From positions 1 to 14,382 of the forward strand of contig CAZNQW010000091.1 of assembly GCA_964575225.1 (NCBI GenBank): a DNA stretch of 14,382 nt. The letters run 5' to 3'. Each line of letters begins with the position of its first letter. The first letter of the stretch is position 1. Of the stretch, positions 7,177-13,727 are shown in pieces. The translations under genes and the position numbers were made by a program. Below the pieces are notes generated by a model. The model was not told where the DNA came from. It saw only the letters and a program-made list of their open reading frames with translations, and did not search any database. Source of the DNA: CAZNQW01 sp964575225. Lineage in GTDB: Bacteria > Chloroflexota > Anaerolineae > JAAYZQ01.

Positions 7177-7743
7177 CTAGTCGGCGTCCAGCAGCGCTTT
7201 GAGGTGGCGCACGCGACCAGCGTCGATGCGACCGTGTAGCCGGTCGCCCAGGCAGGCGGCGGTGCGGAACCCGATAATATCGGGGCCGATGGCCTGGATG
7301 CGCGGGACGTCGGCGGCGACCAGCGAGCCGGCCAACGCCGACAGGAGATGGAACTGGCGGCACTGCTCAACNNNNNNNNNNNNNNNNNNNNNNNNNNNNN
7401 NNNNNNNNNNNNNNNNNNNNNNNNNNNNNNNNNNNNNNNNNNNNNNNNNNNNNNNNNNNNNNNNNNNNNNNGGCCCGAGGAGGCCCACCTTGATATATTC
7501 GAGCCCGCAGGTGGCCGCGCCCAAGGCGGCCAGCGTAATGGTGCCGGGTAGGTTGGGGACGTCGCCCAGGGCGGCGCTCACCGGCAGATGGGTTGGCGTT
7601 GCGGCGCGCACCTGGCGTAGGACCCAGGGAAAATTGGCGCCCAATGCTCCCTCGGCCGGGTTCTTGACGTCGATGATGTCGGCGCCGCCTTCTACGGCGG
7701 CGGGGACTTCGGCGGCGGTGGCGATGCTGATGAGTAGGTGCAT
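7177..7743 (-). CDS. mfnB: (5-formylfuran-3-yl)methyl phosphate synthase MfnB, interrupted by assembly gap
   Basis: TIM-barrel enzyme that makes the furan ring (4-HFC-P) of methanofuran/methylofuran from two glyceraldehyde-3-phosphates. The N-terminus MHLLISIATAAEV is followed by DVKNPAEGALGANFPWV, with Lys at residues 27 and 85 (YIKVGL), the same numbers as the active-site lysines I recall for M. jannaschii MfnB. The C-terminal half resumes at VEQCRQFHLLSALAGSL and ends with IGFRTAACLGDR...RHLKALLDAD. About 90 residues precede and 64 follow the 100 Ns. The family has about 235, so roughly 80 residues, including the third active-site lysine, are missing. ATG 7743 has GAGGG about 7 bases upstream. 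It converges on the MfnE-like gene. Confidence 0.92.
   Translation of the reverse strand: MHLLISIATAAEVPAAVEGGADIIDVKNPAEGALGANFPWVLRQVRAATPTHLPVSAALGDVPNLPGTITLAALGAATCGLEYIKVGLLGXXXXXXXXXXXXXXXXXXXXXXXXXXXXXXXXXXVEQCRQFHLLSALAGSLVAADVPRIQAIGPDIIGFRTAACLGDRLHGRIDAGRVRHLKALLDAD
7372..7471. other. Assembly gap, 100 Ns, inside mfnB
   Basis: Exactly 100 Ns, a common placeholder length. The mfnB frame reads through both sides in the same phase, so the flanks do belong together. Comparing the ~155 visible residues with the usual ~235 suggests the real missing DNA is nearer 240 bp than 100. Confidence 0.98.
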
Positions 7744-7766
7744 GATGGTCCCTCTTGTGGCAGTGA

Positions 7767-7788
7767 TTGTGGGTTCATGTAACCACAA
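7767..7788. repeat. Imperfect inverted repeat upstream of mfnB
   Basis: TTGTGG(G)TT at 7767-7775 pairs with AACCACAA at 7781-7788 around a CATGT loop: 8 base pairs with one bulged G. A further TTGTGG lies at 7755-7760. It sits 23 bases upstream of the mfnB start, where an operator or a leader hairpin would be. No function can be read from sequence alone. Confidence 0.4.
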
Positions 7789-7910
7789 CTTGGGCTTTTG
7801 TGCAAGTGGGCCAGCCTGGCTGGGAAGGGCTTGCAAGTTCGGCCAGGGCGTGGTTCGACGCAAGATGGATGCTTCCTGCGAGTACGCAGGCGATTTCGCG
7901 GGCACGACGG

Positions 7911-7947
7911 CCGGGGCGGGGGTGACGACCGGGGCGGGAAGTGACGA
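7911..7947. repeat. Tandem direct repeat, two adjacent ~18-bp copies
   Basis: CCGGGGCGGG-G-GTGACGA (7911-7928) is followed directly by CCGGGGCGGG-AA-GTGACGA (7929-7947). The copies are identical except for G versus AA at the middle. They lie just upstream of the candidate -35 box of the nucleotidyltransferase gene, so a binding site for an activator or repressor is possible. It may also be a simple local duplication. Confidence 0.6.
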
Positions 7948-7967
7948 GGACAGAGAATGGGCCCCGC

Positions 7968-7997
7968 TTGCCTGTGAGCACCAGAAGGACGTATAAT
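7968..7997 (+). promoter_or_regulatory. Sigma-70-type promoter for the nucleotidyltransferase gene
   Basis: TTGCCT (7968-7973, 4 of 6) and a perfect TATAAT (7992-7997) are separated by 18 bases. The -10 ends only 9 bases before the ATG at 8007. Transcription would start at about 8003-8006, giving an almost leaderless mRNA that would leave out the AGGA at 7998-8001. Confidence 0.5.
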
Positions 7998-8006
7998 AGG
8001 ACGGCC

Positions 8007-8525
8007 ATGAAGCGAGTGATTGAGGGGTTTGCCATAGAAACCGACGAACGCTGGATATTTTCGGCCAAGGGGTTGCTGCATCCCCCCGACCGAGTGATCG
8101 CTTATCTGCGCTACCTGCCCGATGGGACGGGGGATCGGCAACGGGGTGGCGAGACATACCGGCGCGTCTACCAGTTTGCGGAGCAGGTGGCGCTGCTTCG
8201 CGCCCATCATCCCGAATATCTGTTTGTGGATCCGGCGCTGGGCATGGAGGTCCAGGGCGTGCCCCGGTCTCAGATCCGGGTGGTGCATGACCCCTGCGCC
8301 TTTCTGGCGAGCCTTCGGCGCTCGGGGCCGGGGGATGCGTTGGAGGAAGACGCGCTGGCTGCGGGGGAAGAGTTGAAACGGGCGTCGGGAGTGCCGTGGA
8401 GCGCTCTGGGGGTCTCGGGATCGATCTTGTTGGGCACGCACACGCCCGATTCGGATCTGGACCTGGTGGTCTATGGCCGTGAGGCGGGCAAGCAGGTGCA
8501 CCGGGCACTGGTCGGGCTGTTTCTA
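8007..8525 (+). CDS. Predicted nucleotidyltransferase, 3' truncated at the chimeric join
   Basis: About 170 native residues. The MNT-type nucleotidyltransferase signature is clear: GS at 138-139 and SDLD with metal-binding Asp 150 and Asp 152, followed by LVVYG. The N-terminal part (FSAKGLLHPPDRVIAYLRY) resembles a mostly archaeal predicted-nucleotidyltransferase family (I recall COG2413), which is longer than the piece present here. The substrate is unknown. The open frame runs on to 8741, but from about residue 170 it reads through the antisense of a flagellar gene and is not native protein. The end coordinate is therefore the approximate break, not a stop. The start ATG follows a perfect TATAAT by 9 bases. 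Its link to the C1 island is only positional. Confidence 0.75.
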
Positions 8526-8535
8526 GAGGTCGTTG
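8505..8535. other. Probable chimeric join between two genomes
   Basis: The + strand nucleotidyltransferase loses family resemblance and the - strand flgM-like frame hits a premature TAG (8523-8525) in the same ~30 bases. Gene families, codon bias (frequent TTG Leu to the left, almost only CTG/CTC to the right) and operon logic all change here. No insertion-sequence end, tRNA or att-like repeat is visible to explain it biologically. Confidence 0.75.
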
Positions 8536-8645
8536 GCCCCATCCTGGGCCACCGCCTTCTGGGTTTCCTGGTGCTTCTGCTCCAGCTGCTGTTCCAGCCG
8601 GTGCGACTCGTAGCCGTTGACCTTGGTGATGGTATTGATGGTCAT
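8523..8645 (-). pseudogene. flgM: FlgM-like anti-sigma-28 factor, N-terminal fragment cut at the join
   Basis: 40 residues beginning MTINTITKVNGYESHRLEQQ, then a Gln/Lys-rich helix and a premature TAG at the join. FlgM proteins are about 100 residues and the conserved sigma-binding C-terminal half is absent. A GGGAG ribosome-binding site lies 8 bases upstream of the ATG. The call rests mainly on context: the gene lies directly downstream of a DVU0524-type 'FlgM-associated' gene behind a sigma-28 promoter, which is the Desulfovibrio arrangement around flgM. The fragment itself is too short for a firm family match. It is probably an intact gene in its source genome, truncated here by misassembly. 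Confidence 0.5.
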
Positions 8646-8721
8646 GGTTCACTCCCGCCGGTTTTCCGGCTGCGTCGGCCTTGCGGCCTCGTCGGCGGTC
8701 GCCCGCCCGTGCGCGAAAATA

Positions 8722-9138
8722 TCAGAGCATCGTTTCGTTGACCCGGCTCAGGGCGATTTCCCAGAGACGCCGCATGAAAGCATCCTTTTGGCCGTTGGTC
8801 AATTCGCTGACGCCGTGTTCCGTCTTTCTGAGGACCTGCAGCCCGCTCCCGTCCGACGGGTACCGGAAGACCATCTCCCCTCCGAACTCGTTCATGAGCT
8901 GTTGCTTGATGTCCCGGACGACGGGGTTGGTGCTGTCAGAGCCGATGAGGTTGTCGACGATCTCCCGGGCGACCTTCTCCACGAGCTGCCGCCTCTTGGC
9001 TTCCTTGGAAATGCTGACGGAATCCCCCTGGCCGGCGCGGTCCATGTATTTCTTGAACCTGGCGATGCGTCGTCCGGTGTCCTGGTGCTGGTCGTAGGTC
9101 CGCACCACGTTTTTGACAAGAAAGGGAGTCACGGTCAC
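8722..9138 (-). CDS. DVU0524 family FlgM-associated protein
   Basis: 138 residues, start MTVTPFLVKNVVRTYDQHQ. I recognise it as the small Desulfovibrio family found next to flgM. Residues 38-50 (GDSVSISKEAKRR) resemble the D-x-V-x-L-S-x-E-A-K element of FlgM, so it may act with or like an anti-sigma factor in flagellar gene control; this is inferred. The predicted protein is soluble and mostly helical, with no signal peptide. The start is GTG 9138 with GAGG 8 bases upstream; the next in-frame start is much further in. It is co-directional with the flgM-like fragment, 76 bases apart, and both lie downstream of a sigma-28 promoter at 9161-9187. The family is characteristic of Desulfovibrionales, which marks part B's origin. 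Confidence 0.85.
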   Translation of the reverse strand: MTVTPFLVKNVVRTYDQHQDTGRRIARFKKYMDRAGQGDSVSISKEAKRRQLVEKVAREIVDNLIGSDSTNPVVRDIKQQLMNEFGGEMVFRYPSDGSGLQVLRKTEHGVSELTNGQKDAFMRRLWEIALSRVNETML

Positions 9139-9160
9139 AGGCTCTACCTCTTATTTCACC

Positions 9161-9187
9161 CTAGCGGCCAGCAGCAGGGGAACTTTA
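9161..9187 (-). promoter_or_regulatory. Sigma-28 (FliA) flagellar promoter
   Basis: On the - strand, TAAAGTTC (9187-9180), an 11-base spacer, then GCCGCTAG (9168-9161). The FliA consensus is TAAAGTTT-N11-GCCGATAA, so this matches 7 of 8 and 6 of 8 with exact spacing. Transcription would begin near 9153, leaving a ~15-base leader that just contains the GAGG site of the GTG start at 9138. This would make the FlgM-associated/flgM pair a late flagellar (class III) unit. Confidence 0.75.
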
Positions 9188-9269
9188 GAAAAATCTTGAT
9201 TCGGGCAAAAGAAAAATCGTGCGCCCGGGCAGGCCGTAAAGTTCGATGCCCAGGCCGGCCACGCGCTCC

Positions 9270-9298
9270 TTGAATCCCTGGGACCTTTTGCATACAGT
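9270..9298 (+). promoter_or_regulatory. Weak sigma-70-like promoter candidate for nadK
   Basis: TTGAAT (9270-9275), a 17-base spacer and TACAGT (9293-9298), each matching 4 of 6. It would start transcription almost at the nadK ATG (9306), giving a leaderless message. No Shine-Dalgarno is visible before that ATG, which is consistent but not proof. Confidence 0.3.
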
Positions 9299-9305
9299 CC
9301 CGCAA

Positions 9306-10154
9306 ATGGGCAAAATCATCACGAAAATCATCGTCGTCCACAACAGCGGCAACGAGTTGGCCCGCAACATGGCGGCGCAGATCTCCGGCTGGCTCGAAGA
9401 CCAGGGGAGAAGCGCGCGCATCGTCGAAACCTCCCGTCAAGCCATGCCTCCATCCTCGACGTGGGACGAGGCGGACATGATCCTGACCCTGGGCGGCGAC
9501 GGCACCCTGCTGTCCGTGGCCAGGGCCGTCCAGGACCTGGGCATCCCCATCCTGGGGCTGAACCTGGGGCGGGTCGGTTTCCTGACGGAGCTCTCGCCGG
9601 CGGACTGGCGCGAGTCCCTGACGGCCATCCTGCGCGGCGAGTACGACGTGTCCCAGCGCCTGGTCATCAGCTTCCATGTGCTCCGGCGCGGGCAGGAGTT
9701 CTACCGCGGCTACGCCATCAACGACCTGGTCATCAGCTGCGGGAGCCTGGCGCGCATGATCCGGCTGGACATGTGGTACGGCAGCGACCACCTCGGCACG
9801 GTGCGCGCCGACGGCATGATCGTGTGCACGCCCACGGGCTCCTCCGGATACTCCATCTCGGCCGGCGGCCCCCTCATCTACCCGGAGCTCAACGTCTTCG
9901 CCCTGACGCCCATCTGCCCCTTCCTGCACGCCTTCCGGCCCATGGTCCTGCCCTTCGAGAACGACCTGCGTATCCTGGTGCGCGACGCCGACGTCGACGT
10001 CTATCTGACCCAGGACGGCCAGACCGGCGTGGTCCTCTCGCCCGGCGACAACGTCTTCGCCTCCAGGGCCGAAAAGCGGCTGCAGCTCATCCGGCCGCTG
10101 CATTCCCACTACGCCCACAAACTCAAATCCAAAGGTTTCGTGAGAGAAAGCTGA
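9306..10154 (+). CDS. nadK: NAD(+) kinase
   Basis: 282 residues, normal for the family. Signatures: LGGDGTLLS (62-70), GLNLGRVGFLTE (84-95), YAINDLVI (136-143) and the ADGMIVCTPTGSSGYSISAG block (from 168). It phosphorylates NAD to NADP in the cytoplasm. ATG 9306 gives the natural N-terminus MGKIITKIIVV; an in-frame ATG at 9246 would add 20 residues of unconserved sequence across the promoter region. It is divergent from the DVU0524-type gene across 167 bp and is the first gene of the coupled + strand series. The stop overlaps the next ATG by one base (TGATG at 10152-10156). Confidence 0.95.
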   Translation: MGKIITKIIVVHNSGNELARNMAAQISGWLEDQGRSARIVETSRQAMPPSSTWDEADMILTLGGDGTLLSVARAVQDLGIPILGLNLGRVGFLTELSPADWRESLTAILRGEYDVSQRLVISFHVLRRGQEFYRGYAINDLVISCGSLARMIRLDMWYGSDHLGTVRADGMIVCTPTGSSGYSISAGGPLIYPELNVFALTPICPFLHAFRPMVLPFENDLRILVRDADVDVYLTQDGQTGVVLSPGDNVFASRAEKRLQLIRPLHSHYAHKLKSKGFVRES

Positions 10155-11923
10155 TGTCAAAGCTGCCCGACTTCTTCTCGGTCCGCGAGCTTCGCTACGG
10201 CCGCGACCCATATCTGGATGCCTGGCTCCTGCATTTCATGACGGAGAACAACATCGAACCGAACGTCAACCCGGCCGAGAACGCCCAGCAGGAGCAGCTG
10301 CGCTTCATGGTCGACCTCGACGACGACCAGGTCTTCGTGCCGTGTTCGGACGAGATGTTCGAGAACCTCCTGCACACGCGCCTGTCCACGACGCTGCGCA
10401 ACGAGTACCGCGAGAAGTGGCGCCTGCTGGTCCACCTGGTGCGCATCAACATCAAGGACCGCTACACGCGGCGCAAGATCTTCGGCCTCTCGCGCCACAA
10501 GGTCCGCCAGGTGCTGCATGCGCCGTTTCTCATCCCGTCGCGTTTCCGGAAGCAGCTGCTGACCATCTTCATGGCCATGAGCGGCGTGCACGACCCGCAG
10601 CGCACGGAGAAGCGGCTGGCCAACAAGCGCGCCGAGGACTTCATGGCCCGGCCGGCCATGAACCAGTGCCTCTACGCCTGCCCCGACACCACCCTGGGCT
10701 GCACCTCCATCGAGCACCTGCGCTGGGAGCTGAATCTGCTGGAGCTGGCCAGGCTGTGTCGGCTTTCCCTGCGTTCCGCCATCTGGGAAAACCCGGCGGC
10801 GGTAGCCGAGAACCCCGGTTTTTTCGCCGAGGTCTGCTCGCCCTGGCCGGAATTCTCCGAGGTCATGACCCGGGTCATGGGGCCGGAAAGCGGGCCGGCG
10901 CCCCTGAAGATCCTTTTCCTGCCGGCCAACAGCGGCGAGATCATCTTCGACCTGCGCTTCATCCGGGTGCTGCTGCGCCTCGGGCACAAGGTCATCCTGG
11001 CCCTCAAGGAGGGCTTCTGCCTGGACAGCCCCGTGTTCTGGGACGTGGAGCACGACAGCGCCCTGGAGCGCGGCCTGGGCGAGGCGCTCTTCGTCGAGAA
11101 CACCCGCATGAGCAAGAACGAACTCCTGCGGGCCCAGCGCGAGAACCCCCTCGTCGTCATTTCCGACGGCACCCGGGAGCGGCTCAATCTCTGGCGCACC
11201 AGCGTGACCTTCGCCCGGGCCTGGAAGGAGGCCGACCTGGTCATCGCCAAGGGGTTCGCCAACCACCGTCGGCTGGTGAAGAACTCGCACCTCTTCACCC
11301 GCGACGTGCTGTGCCTCTACCTCGATGACGCGGGAAACGATAAGGTCGTCTTCAAGGAGAAGTCGCCGCGCGTGACCAAGATCACCGAGTCCCAGGTCGT
11401 GGCCCAGGCCGACTCCATCATCGCGCGCATGCGCAGCGCCCGGGGCATGGGCAGGCAGGTCATGTTCTACAGCGCCATCATCGGCAGCATCCCCGGCCAG
11501 ACCAAGGTCGCCCTGCGGGTCGTCAACACCTTCGTCTCCCACCTGCGGGCCAAGCACGCCAATCTGATGATCATCAACCCGGCCGAGCATTTCGTCGAAG
11601 GCATGGACGGCGACGACCTCATGTACATGTGGGAGCGCGTGCAGCGCAGCGGCTTCATCGACGTCTGGCGTTTCCAGACCGTGGCCGACATCGAGACCAG
11701 CTTCGAGCTCATGGGCGAGCCCGTGCCGGCCGAGTGGCACGGCAAGGACGCGACCTTCTCCACGGGCTGCACCAAGGAGATGAACATCGCCCTGGACATG
11801 CAGCAGAAGCACCCCGAGATGCAGATCATCGGGCCCGAGGCCAAGCGCTTCTTCCGGCGCATGGAGTACGGGGTGGGCAAGTATTTCGACGCGCGCATCC
11901 CCGACAAGGGCCGCGGCCTGTGA
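10154..11923 (+). CDS. Large DUF89/ARMT1-like (metal-dependent phosphatase-fold) protein
   Basis: 589 residues, about twice a typical bacterial DUF89 protein. The C-terminal half matches DUF89: ANSGEIIFDLRFI (258-270) aligns with the family's DNxGE-(I/V)-FD motif, PVFWDVEHD (293-301) with its metal-binding ND/D region, and SDGTRERLNLWR plus EADLVIAKGFAN (337-370) with the G-T-x-L and aDlvisKG-x-N blocks. The first metal-ligand Asp is Ala 258 here, and the usual Asn before the second Asp is Trp 296; Asn 259, Glu 262 and Asp 297 remain. DUF89 proteins are damage-control phosphatases for sugar phosphates or phosphometabolites. This variant may be altered or inactive. The N-terminal ~250 residues are unrecognised, with helical, Arg-rich segments. 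It overlaps nadK by one base and mltA by four. Confidence 0.72.
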   Translation: MSKLPDFFSVRELRYGRDPYLDAWLLHFMTENNIEPNVNPAENAQQEQLRFMVDLDDDQVFVPCSDEMFENLLHTRLSTTLRNEYREKWRLLVHLVRINIKDRYTRRKIFGLSRHKVRQVLHAPFLIPSRFRKQLLTIFMAMSGVHDPQRTEKRLANKRAEDFMARPAMNQCLYACPDTTLGCTSIEHLRWELNLLELARLCRLSLRSAIWENPAAVAENPGFFAEVCSPWPEFSEVMTRVMGPESGPAPLKILFLPANSGEIIFDLRFIRVLLRLGHKVILALKEGFCLDSPVFWDVEHDSALERGLGEALFVENTRMSKNELLRAQRENPLVVISDGTRERLNLWRTSVTFARAWKEADLVIAKGFANHRRLVKNSHLFTRDVLCLYLDDAGNDKVVFKEKSPRVTKITESQVVAQADSIIARMRSARGMGRQVMFYSAIIGSIPGQTKVALRVVNTFVSHLRAKHANLMIINPAEHFVEGMDGDDLMYMWERVQRSGFIDVWRFQTVADIETSFELMGEPVPAEWHGKDATFSTGCTKEMNIALDMQQKHPEMQIIGPEAKRFFRRMEYGVGKYFDARIPDKGRGL

Positions 11924-13068
11924 AGGGGCTCCTGGCCGCGCTGTGCCTGGCCCTGCTGTGCGCCTGCGCGCTGCCGGGCAAGGGGCCCGCGCTGGTCGAG
12001 GCCCGTCCGGGGGCCGGGCTGGCCGGCCGGGTGGCGGCCTCCGCCGCGGCCGATCCCCAAGGCATGGCCCGGGCGGTGGAGCGCTCCCTGGAATATGTTC
12101 GCACCCGGCCCCAGCAGGACCGGGCCTTCGGCCCCGACGGCCCTGACGCCGCATGGGCCGATCTGGCCGCATCCCTGGAGCACCTGCTGGCCGTTCTGCC
12201 GCGCCTGGCTTCGGAGCCGGACCTGCTGGCCAGGGATTTCGAGTGGCGCGAGGTGCGCCCCGAACCCCTCATGACCGGCTACTACGAGCCCGAACTGGAG
12301 GCGAGCCTCGCGCCCGACTCGCGCTACCCCGTGCCGGTCTTCGGGCTGCCGTCGGACCTGAAGTCCGTTGACCTGGGGCGCTTCCACCCTCGCTGGAAAG
12401 GGCAGACCCTGACCTGCAGGGTGGAGGGAGGGGAAGTCCTGCCGTACTTCACCCGGAAGGAGATCGACACCCTCGGGGCCCTGAACGCCACCGCGACGCC
12501 CGTGGCCTGGACGCGCGACCCGGTGGACGTCTTTTTCCTGCAGGTCCAGGGCTCGGGGCGGTTGCGCCTGCCCGACGGTTCGATGCGGCATGTCCTGTAT
12601 GCCGGCAAGAACGGGCATGAGTACGTGTCGTTGGGGAAAGTCATGATCGACCGCGGGCTCATCCCCAAGGAGGACATGTCCATGCAGCGCATCCGGGAGT
12701 ATCTGCATGCGCACCCCGAGCAGGTTCAGGACCTGTTGAACGCCAACCCGAGCTACGTTTTCTTCCGCCTCGCCGCCGACGGGCCATTGGGGGCCATGGG
12801 TCGGACGTTGACGCCGATGGTCAGCGTGGCTACAGATTCAGCCTTTCTGCCCCTGGGCAGCATCCTGGCCGTGGAGGCCGAACTGCCGCGGCCCGGCGGC
12901 CCCGGCTCGGCCGAGGCCTTTCTGGGACTGGCCCAGGATCGCGGCGGGGCCATCAAGGGCTCCCGGCTGGACCTCTTCTGCGGCGCGGGCGGGGCGGCCG
13001 AATTCCTGGCCGGCCACCTGCAGGCCGCAAGCCGCGTGTATCTTCTGCTCAAAAAACGGGACCACTGA
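11920..13068 (+). CDS. mltA: Membrane-bound lytic murein transglycosylase A (MltA), lipoprotein
   Basis: 382 residues. The GTG start (overlapping the previous stop as GTGA) gives a short signal peptide with a hydrophobic stretch to residue 13 and a lipobox L13-C14-A15-C16, so the mature protein is probably lipidated at Cys 16. MltA signatures: TGYYEPELEAS (119-129), YFTRKEI (176-182), DVFFLQVQGSGRL (203-215), and the 3D domain AQDRGGAIKG (338-347) with RLDLFCGAG (349-357), including two conserved Asp (340, 351). MltA cleaves peptidoglycan glycan strands to 1,6-anhydro products, usually at the inner face of the outer membrane. No distant ribosome-binding site is needed if it is coupled to the DUF89-like gene. 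The stop overlaps the next ATG (TGATG). Confidence 0.93.
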   Translation: MKGLLAALCLALLCACALPGKGPALVEARPGAGLAGRVAASAAADPQGMARAVERSLEYVRTRPQQDRAFGPDGPDAAWADLAASLEHLLAVLPRLASEPDLLARDFEWREVRPEPLMTGYYEPELEASLAPDSRYPVPVFGLPSDLKSVDLGRFHPRWKGQTLTCRVEGGEVLPYFTRKEIDTLGALNATATPVAWTRDPVDVFFLQVQGSGRLRLPDGSMRHVLYAGKNGHEYVSLGKVMIDRGLIPKEDMSMQRIREYLHAHPEQVQDLLNANPSYVFFRLAADGPLGAMGRTLTPMVSVATDSAFLPLGSILAVEAELPRPGGPGSAEAFLGLAQDRGGAIKGSRLDLFCGAGGAAEFLAGHLQAASRVYLLLKKRDH

Positions 13069-13721
13069 TGCAGACCATGACCCCTTCGGCCCTCAAGGCC
13101 CTTCTGCAGGACGCCTTTGCTGCCCAGATCGACCATGTGGGCCTGTGGCACAGGCAGGAGCCCCCAACGGACATCCCGGCCAGGGACGGCGACGGCTTGG
13201 TGGAACTCGTCCTGCGGCAGCACCTCAGGAACTTCCTGCTCTGGCATGTCGAGGACCGGGCCCGGCGCAGGGATGTCGACGACAGCGTCATCACCGCCTG
13301 CAAGCGCGAGATCGACGGCCTCAACCAGCAGCGCAACGACCTCATGGAGCAGGTTGACGCCTGGCTGGTGAGGGCCGTGGCGGCCTTCGAGGCGCAGCGG
13401 AACCTCCCCGCGGAAGGCCGCCGCTACAACACCGAGACACTGGGCGCGGCCCTGGACCGCCTGTCCATCCTCAGCCTCAAGATGTTCCACATGCGCGAGC
13501 AGACCGAGCGGGACGACGCGGACCCCGGCCATGTCGCGCGTTGCCGGGAGAAGCTCGACGTGCTGCGTCAGCAGCACGCGGACCTGTCCCGGTCGGTACT
13601 GGAACTGGTGGACGACTACGCCAGCGGGGCCAAATGTCCCAGAATCTATTTCCAATGCAAGATGTACAACGATCCGTCCCTTAACCCGGAGTTGTACGCC
13701 GCGACGCCGGAACGCGGCTGA
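13068..13721 (+). CDS. DUF4254 family protein
   Basis: 217 residues, full length. The family motif is visible at 58-97: LWHVEDRARR, then CKREID and LNQQRNDLMEQVD. The rest is helical and charged, with a second helical block (about 130-150, DRLSILSLKMFHMREQ). No signal peptide or membrane segment is seen, and the molecular function of DUF4254 is not known to me. Its start overlaps the mltA stop by one base (TGATG at 13066-13070), so it is co-translated with a cell-wall enzyme. It is followed 17 bases later by gatB. Confidence 0.85.
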   Translation: MQTMTPSALKALLQDAFAAQIDHVGLWHRQEPPTDIPARDGDGLVELVLRQHLRNFLLWHVEDRARRRDVDDSVITACKREIDGLNQQRNDLMEQVDAWLVRAVAAFEAQRNLPAEGRRYNTETLGAALDRLSILSLKMFHMREQTERDDADPGHVARCREKLDVLRQQHADLSRSVLELVDDYASGAKCPRIYFQCKMYNDPSLNPELYAATPERG

Positions 13722-13727
13722 CGCGGC

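Noticed and set aside
51..8520. Archaeal origin of part A
   Set aside because: The cofactor genes have archaeal relatives, but the gene set (CitG-like protein, Fhc-type subunits with mch), Shine-Dalgarno/GTG starts and TATAAT box fit bacterial H4MPT islands better.
8522..8527. TCTAGA (XbaI site) exactly at the join, as a cloning or ligation scar
   Set aside because: A single six-base match can occur by chance, and the adapter at base 1 shows this is an Illumina assembly, not a clone junction.
8657..8688. Short GC hairpins (GCCGG-TTTT-CCGGC and GGCC-TTGC-GGCC) between the DVU0524-type gene and flgM
   Set aside because: The stems are 4-5 bp with no U-run after them, so they are not convincing terminators and could arise by chance at this GC content.
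8526..8741. C-terminal ~75 residues of the open nucleotidyltransferase frame
   Set aside because: They are the antisense of the flgM-like gene and its upstream region in part B; the frame stays open by chance in high-GC DNA.
9185..9301. Peptide-like - strand stretch (GFKERVAGLGIELYGLPGR) in the 167-bp nadK/DVU0524 gap
   Set aside because: It has no suitable start or ribosome-binding site, overlaps the nadK start on the other side, and gives no recognisable family.
10157..12172. 671-codon - strand open frame opposite the DUF89-like gene and mltA
   Set aside because: Its composition is that of an antisense frame (Gly/Ala/Arg/Pro/His-rich repeats), and it crosses the overlap of two well-supported + strand genes.
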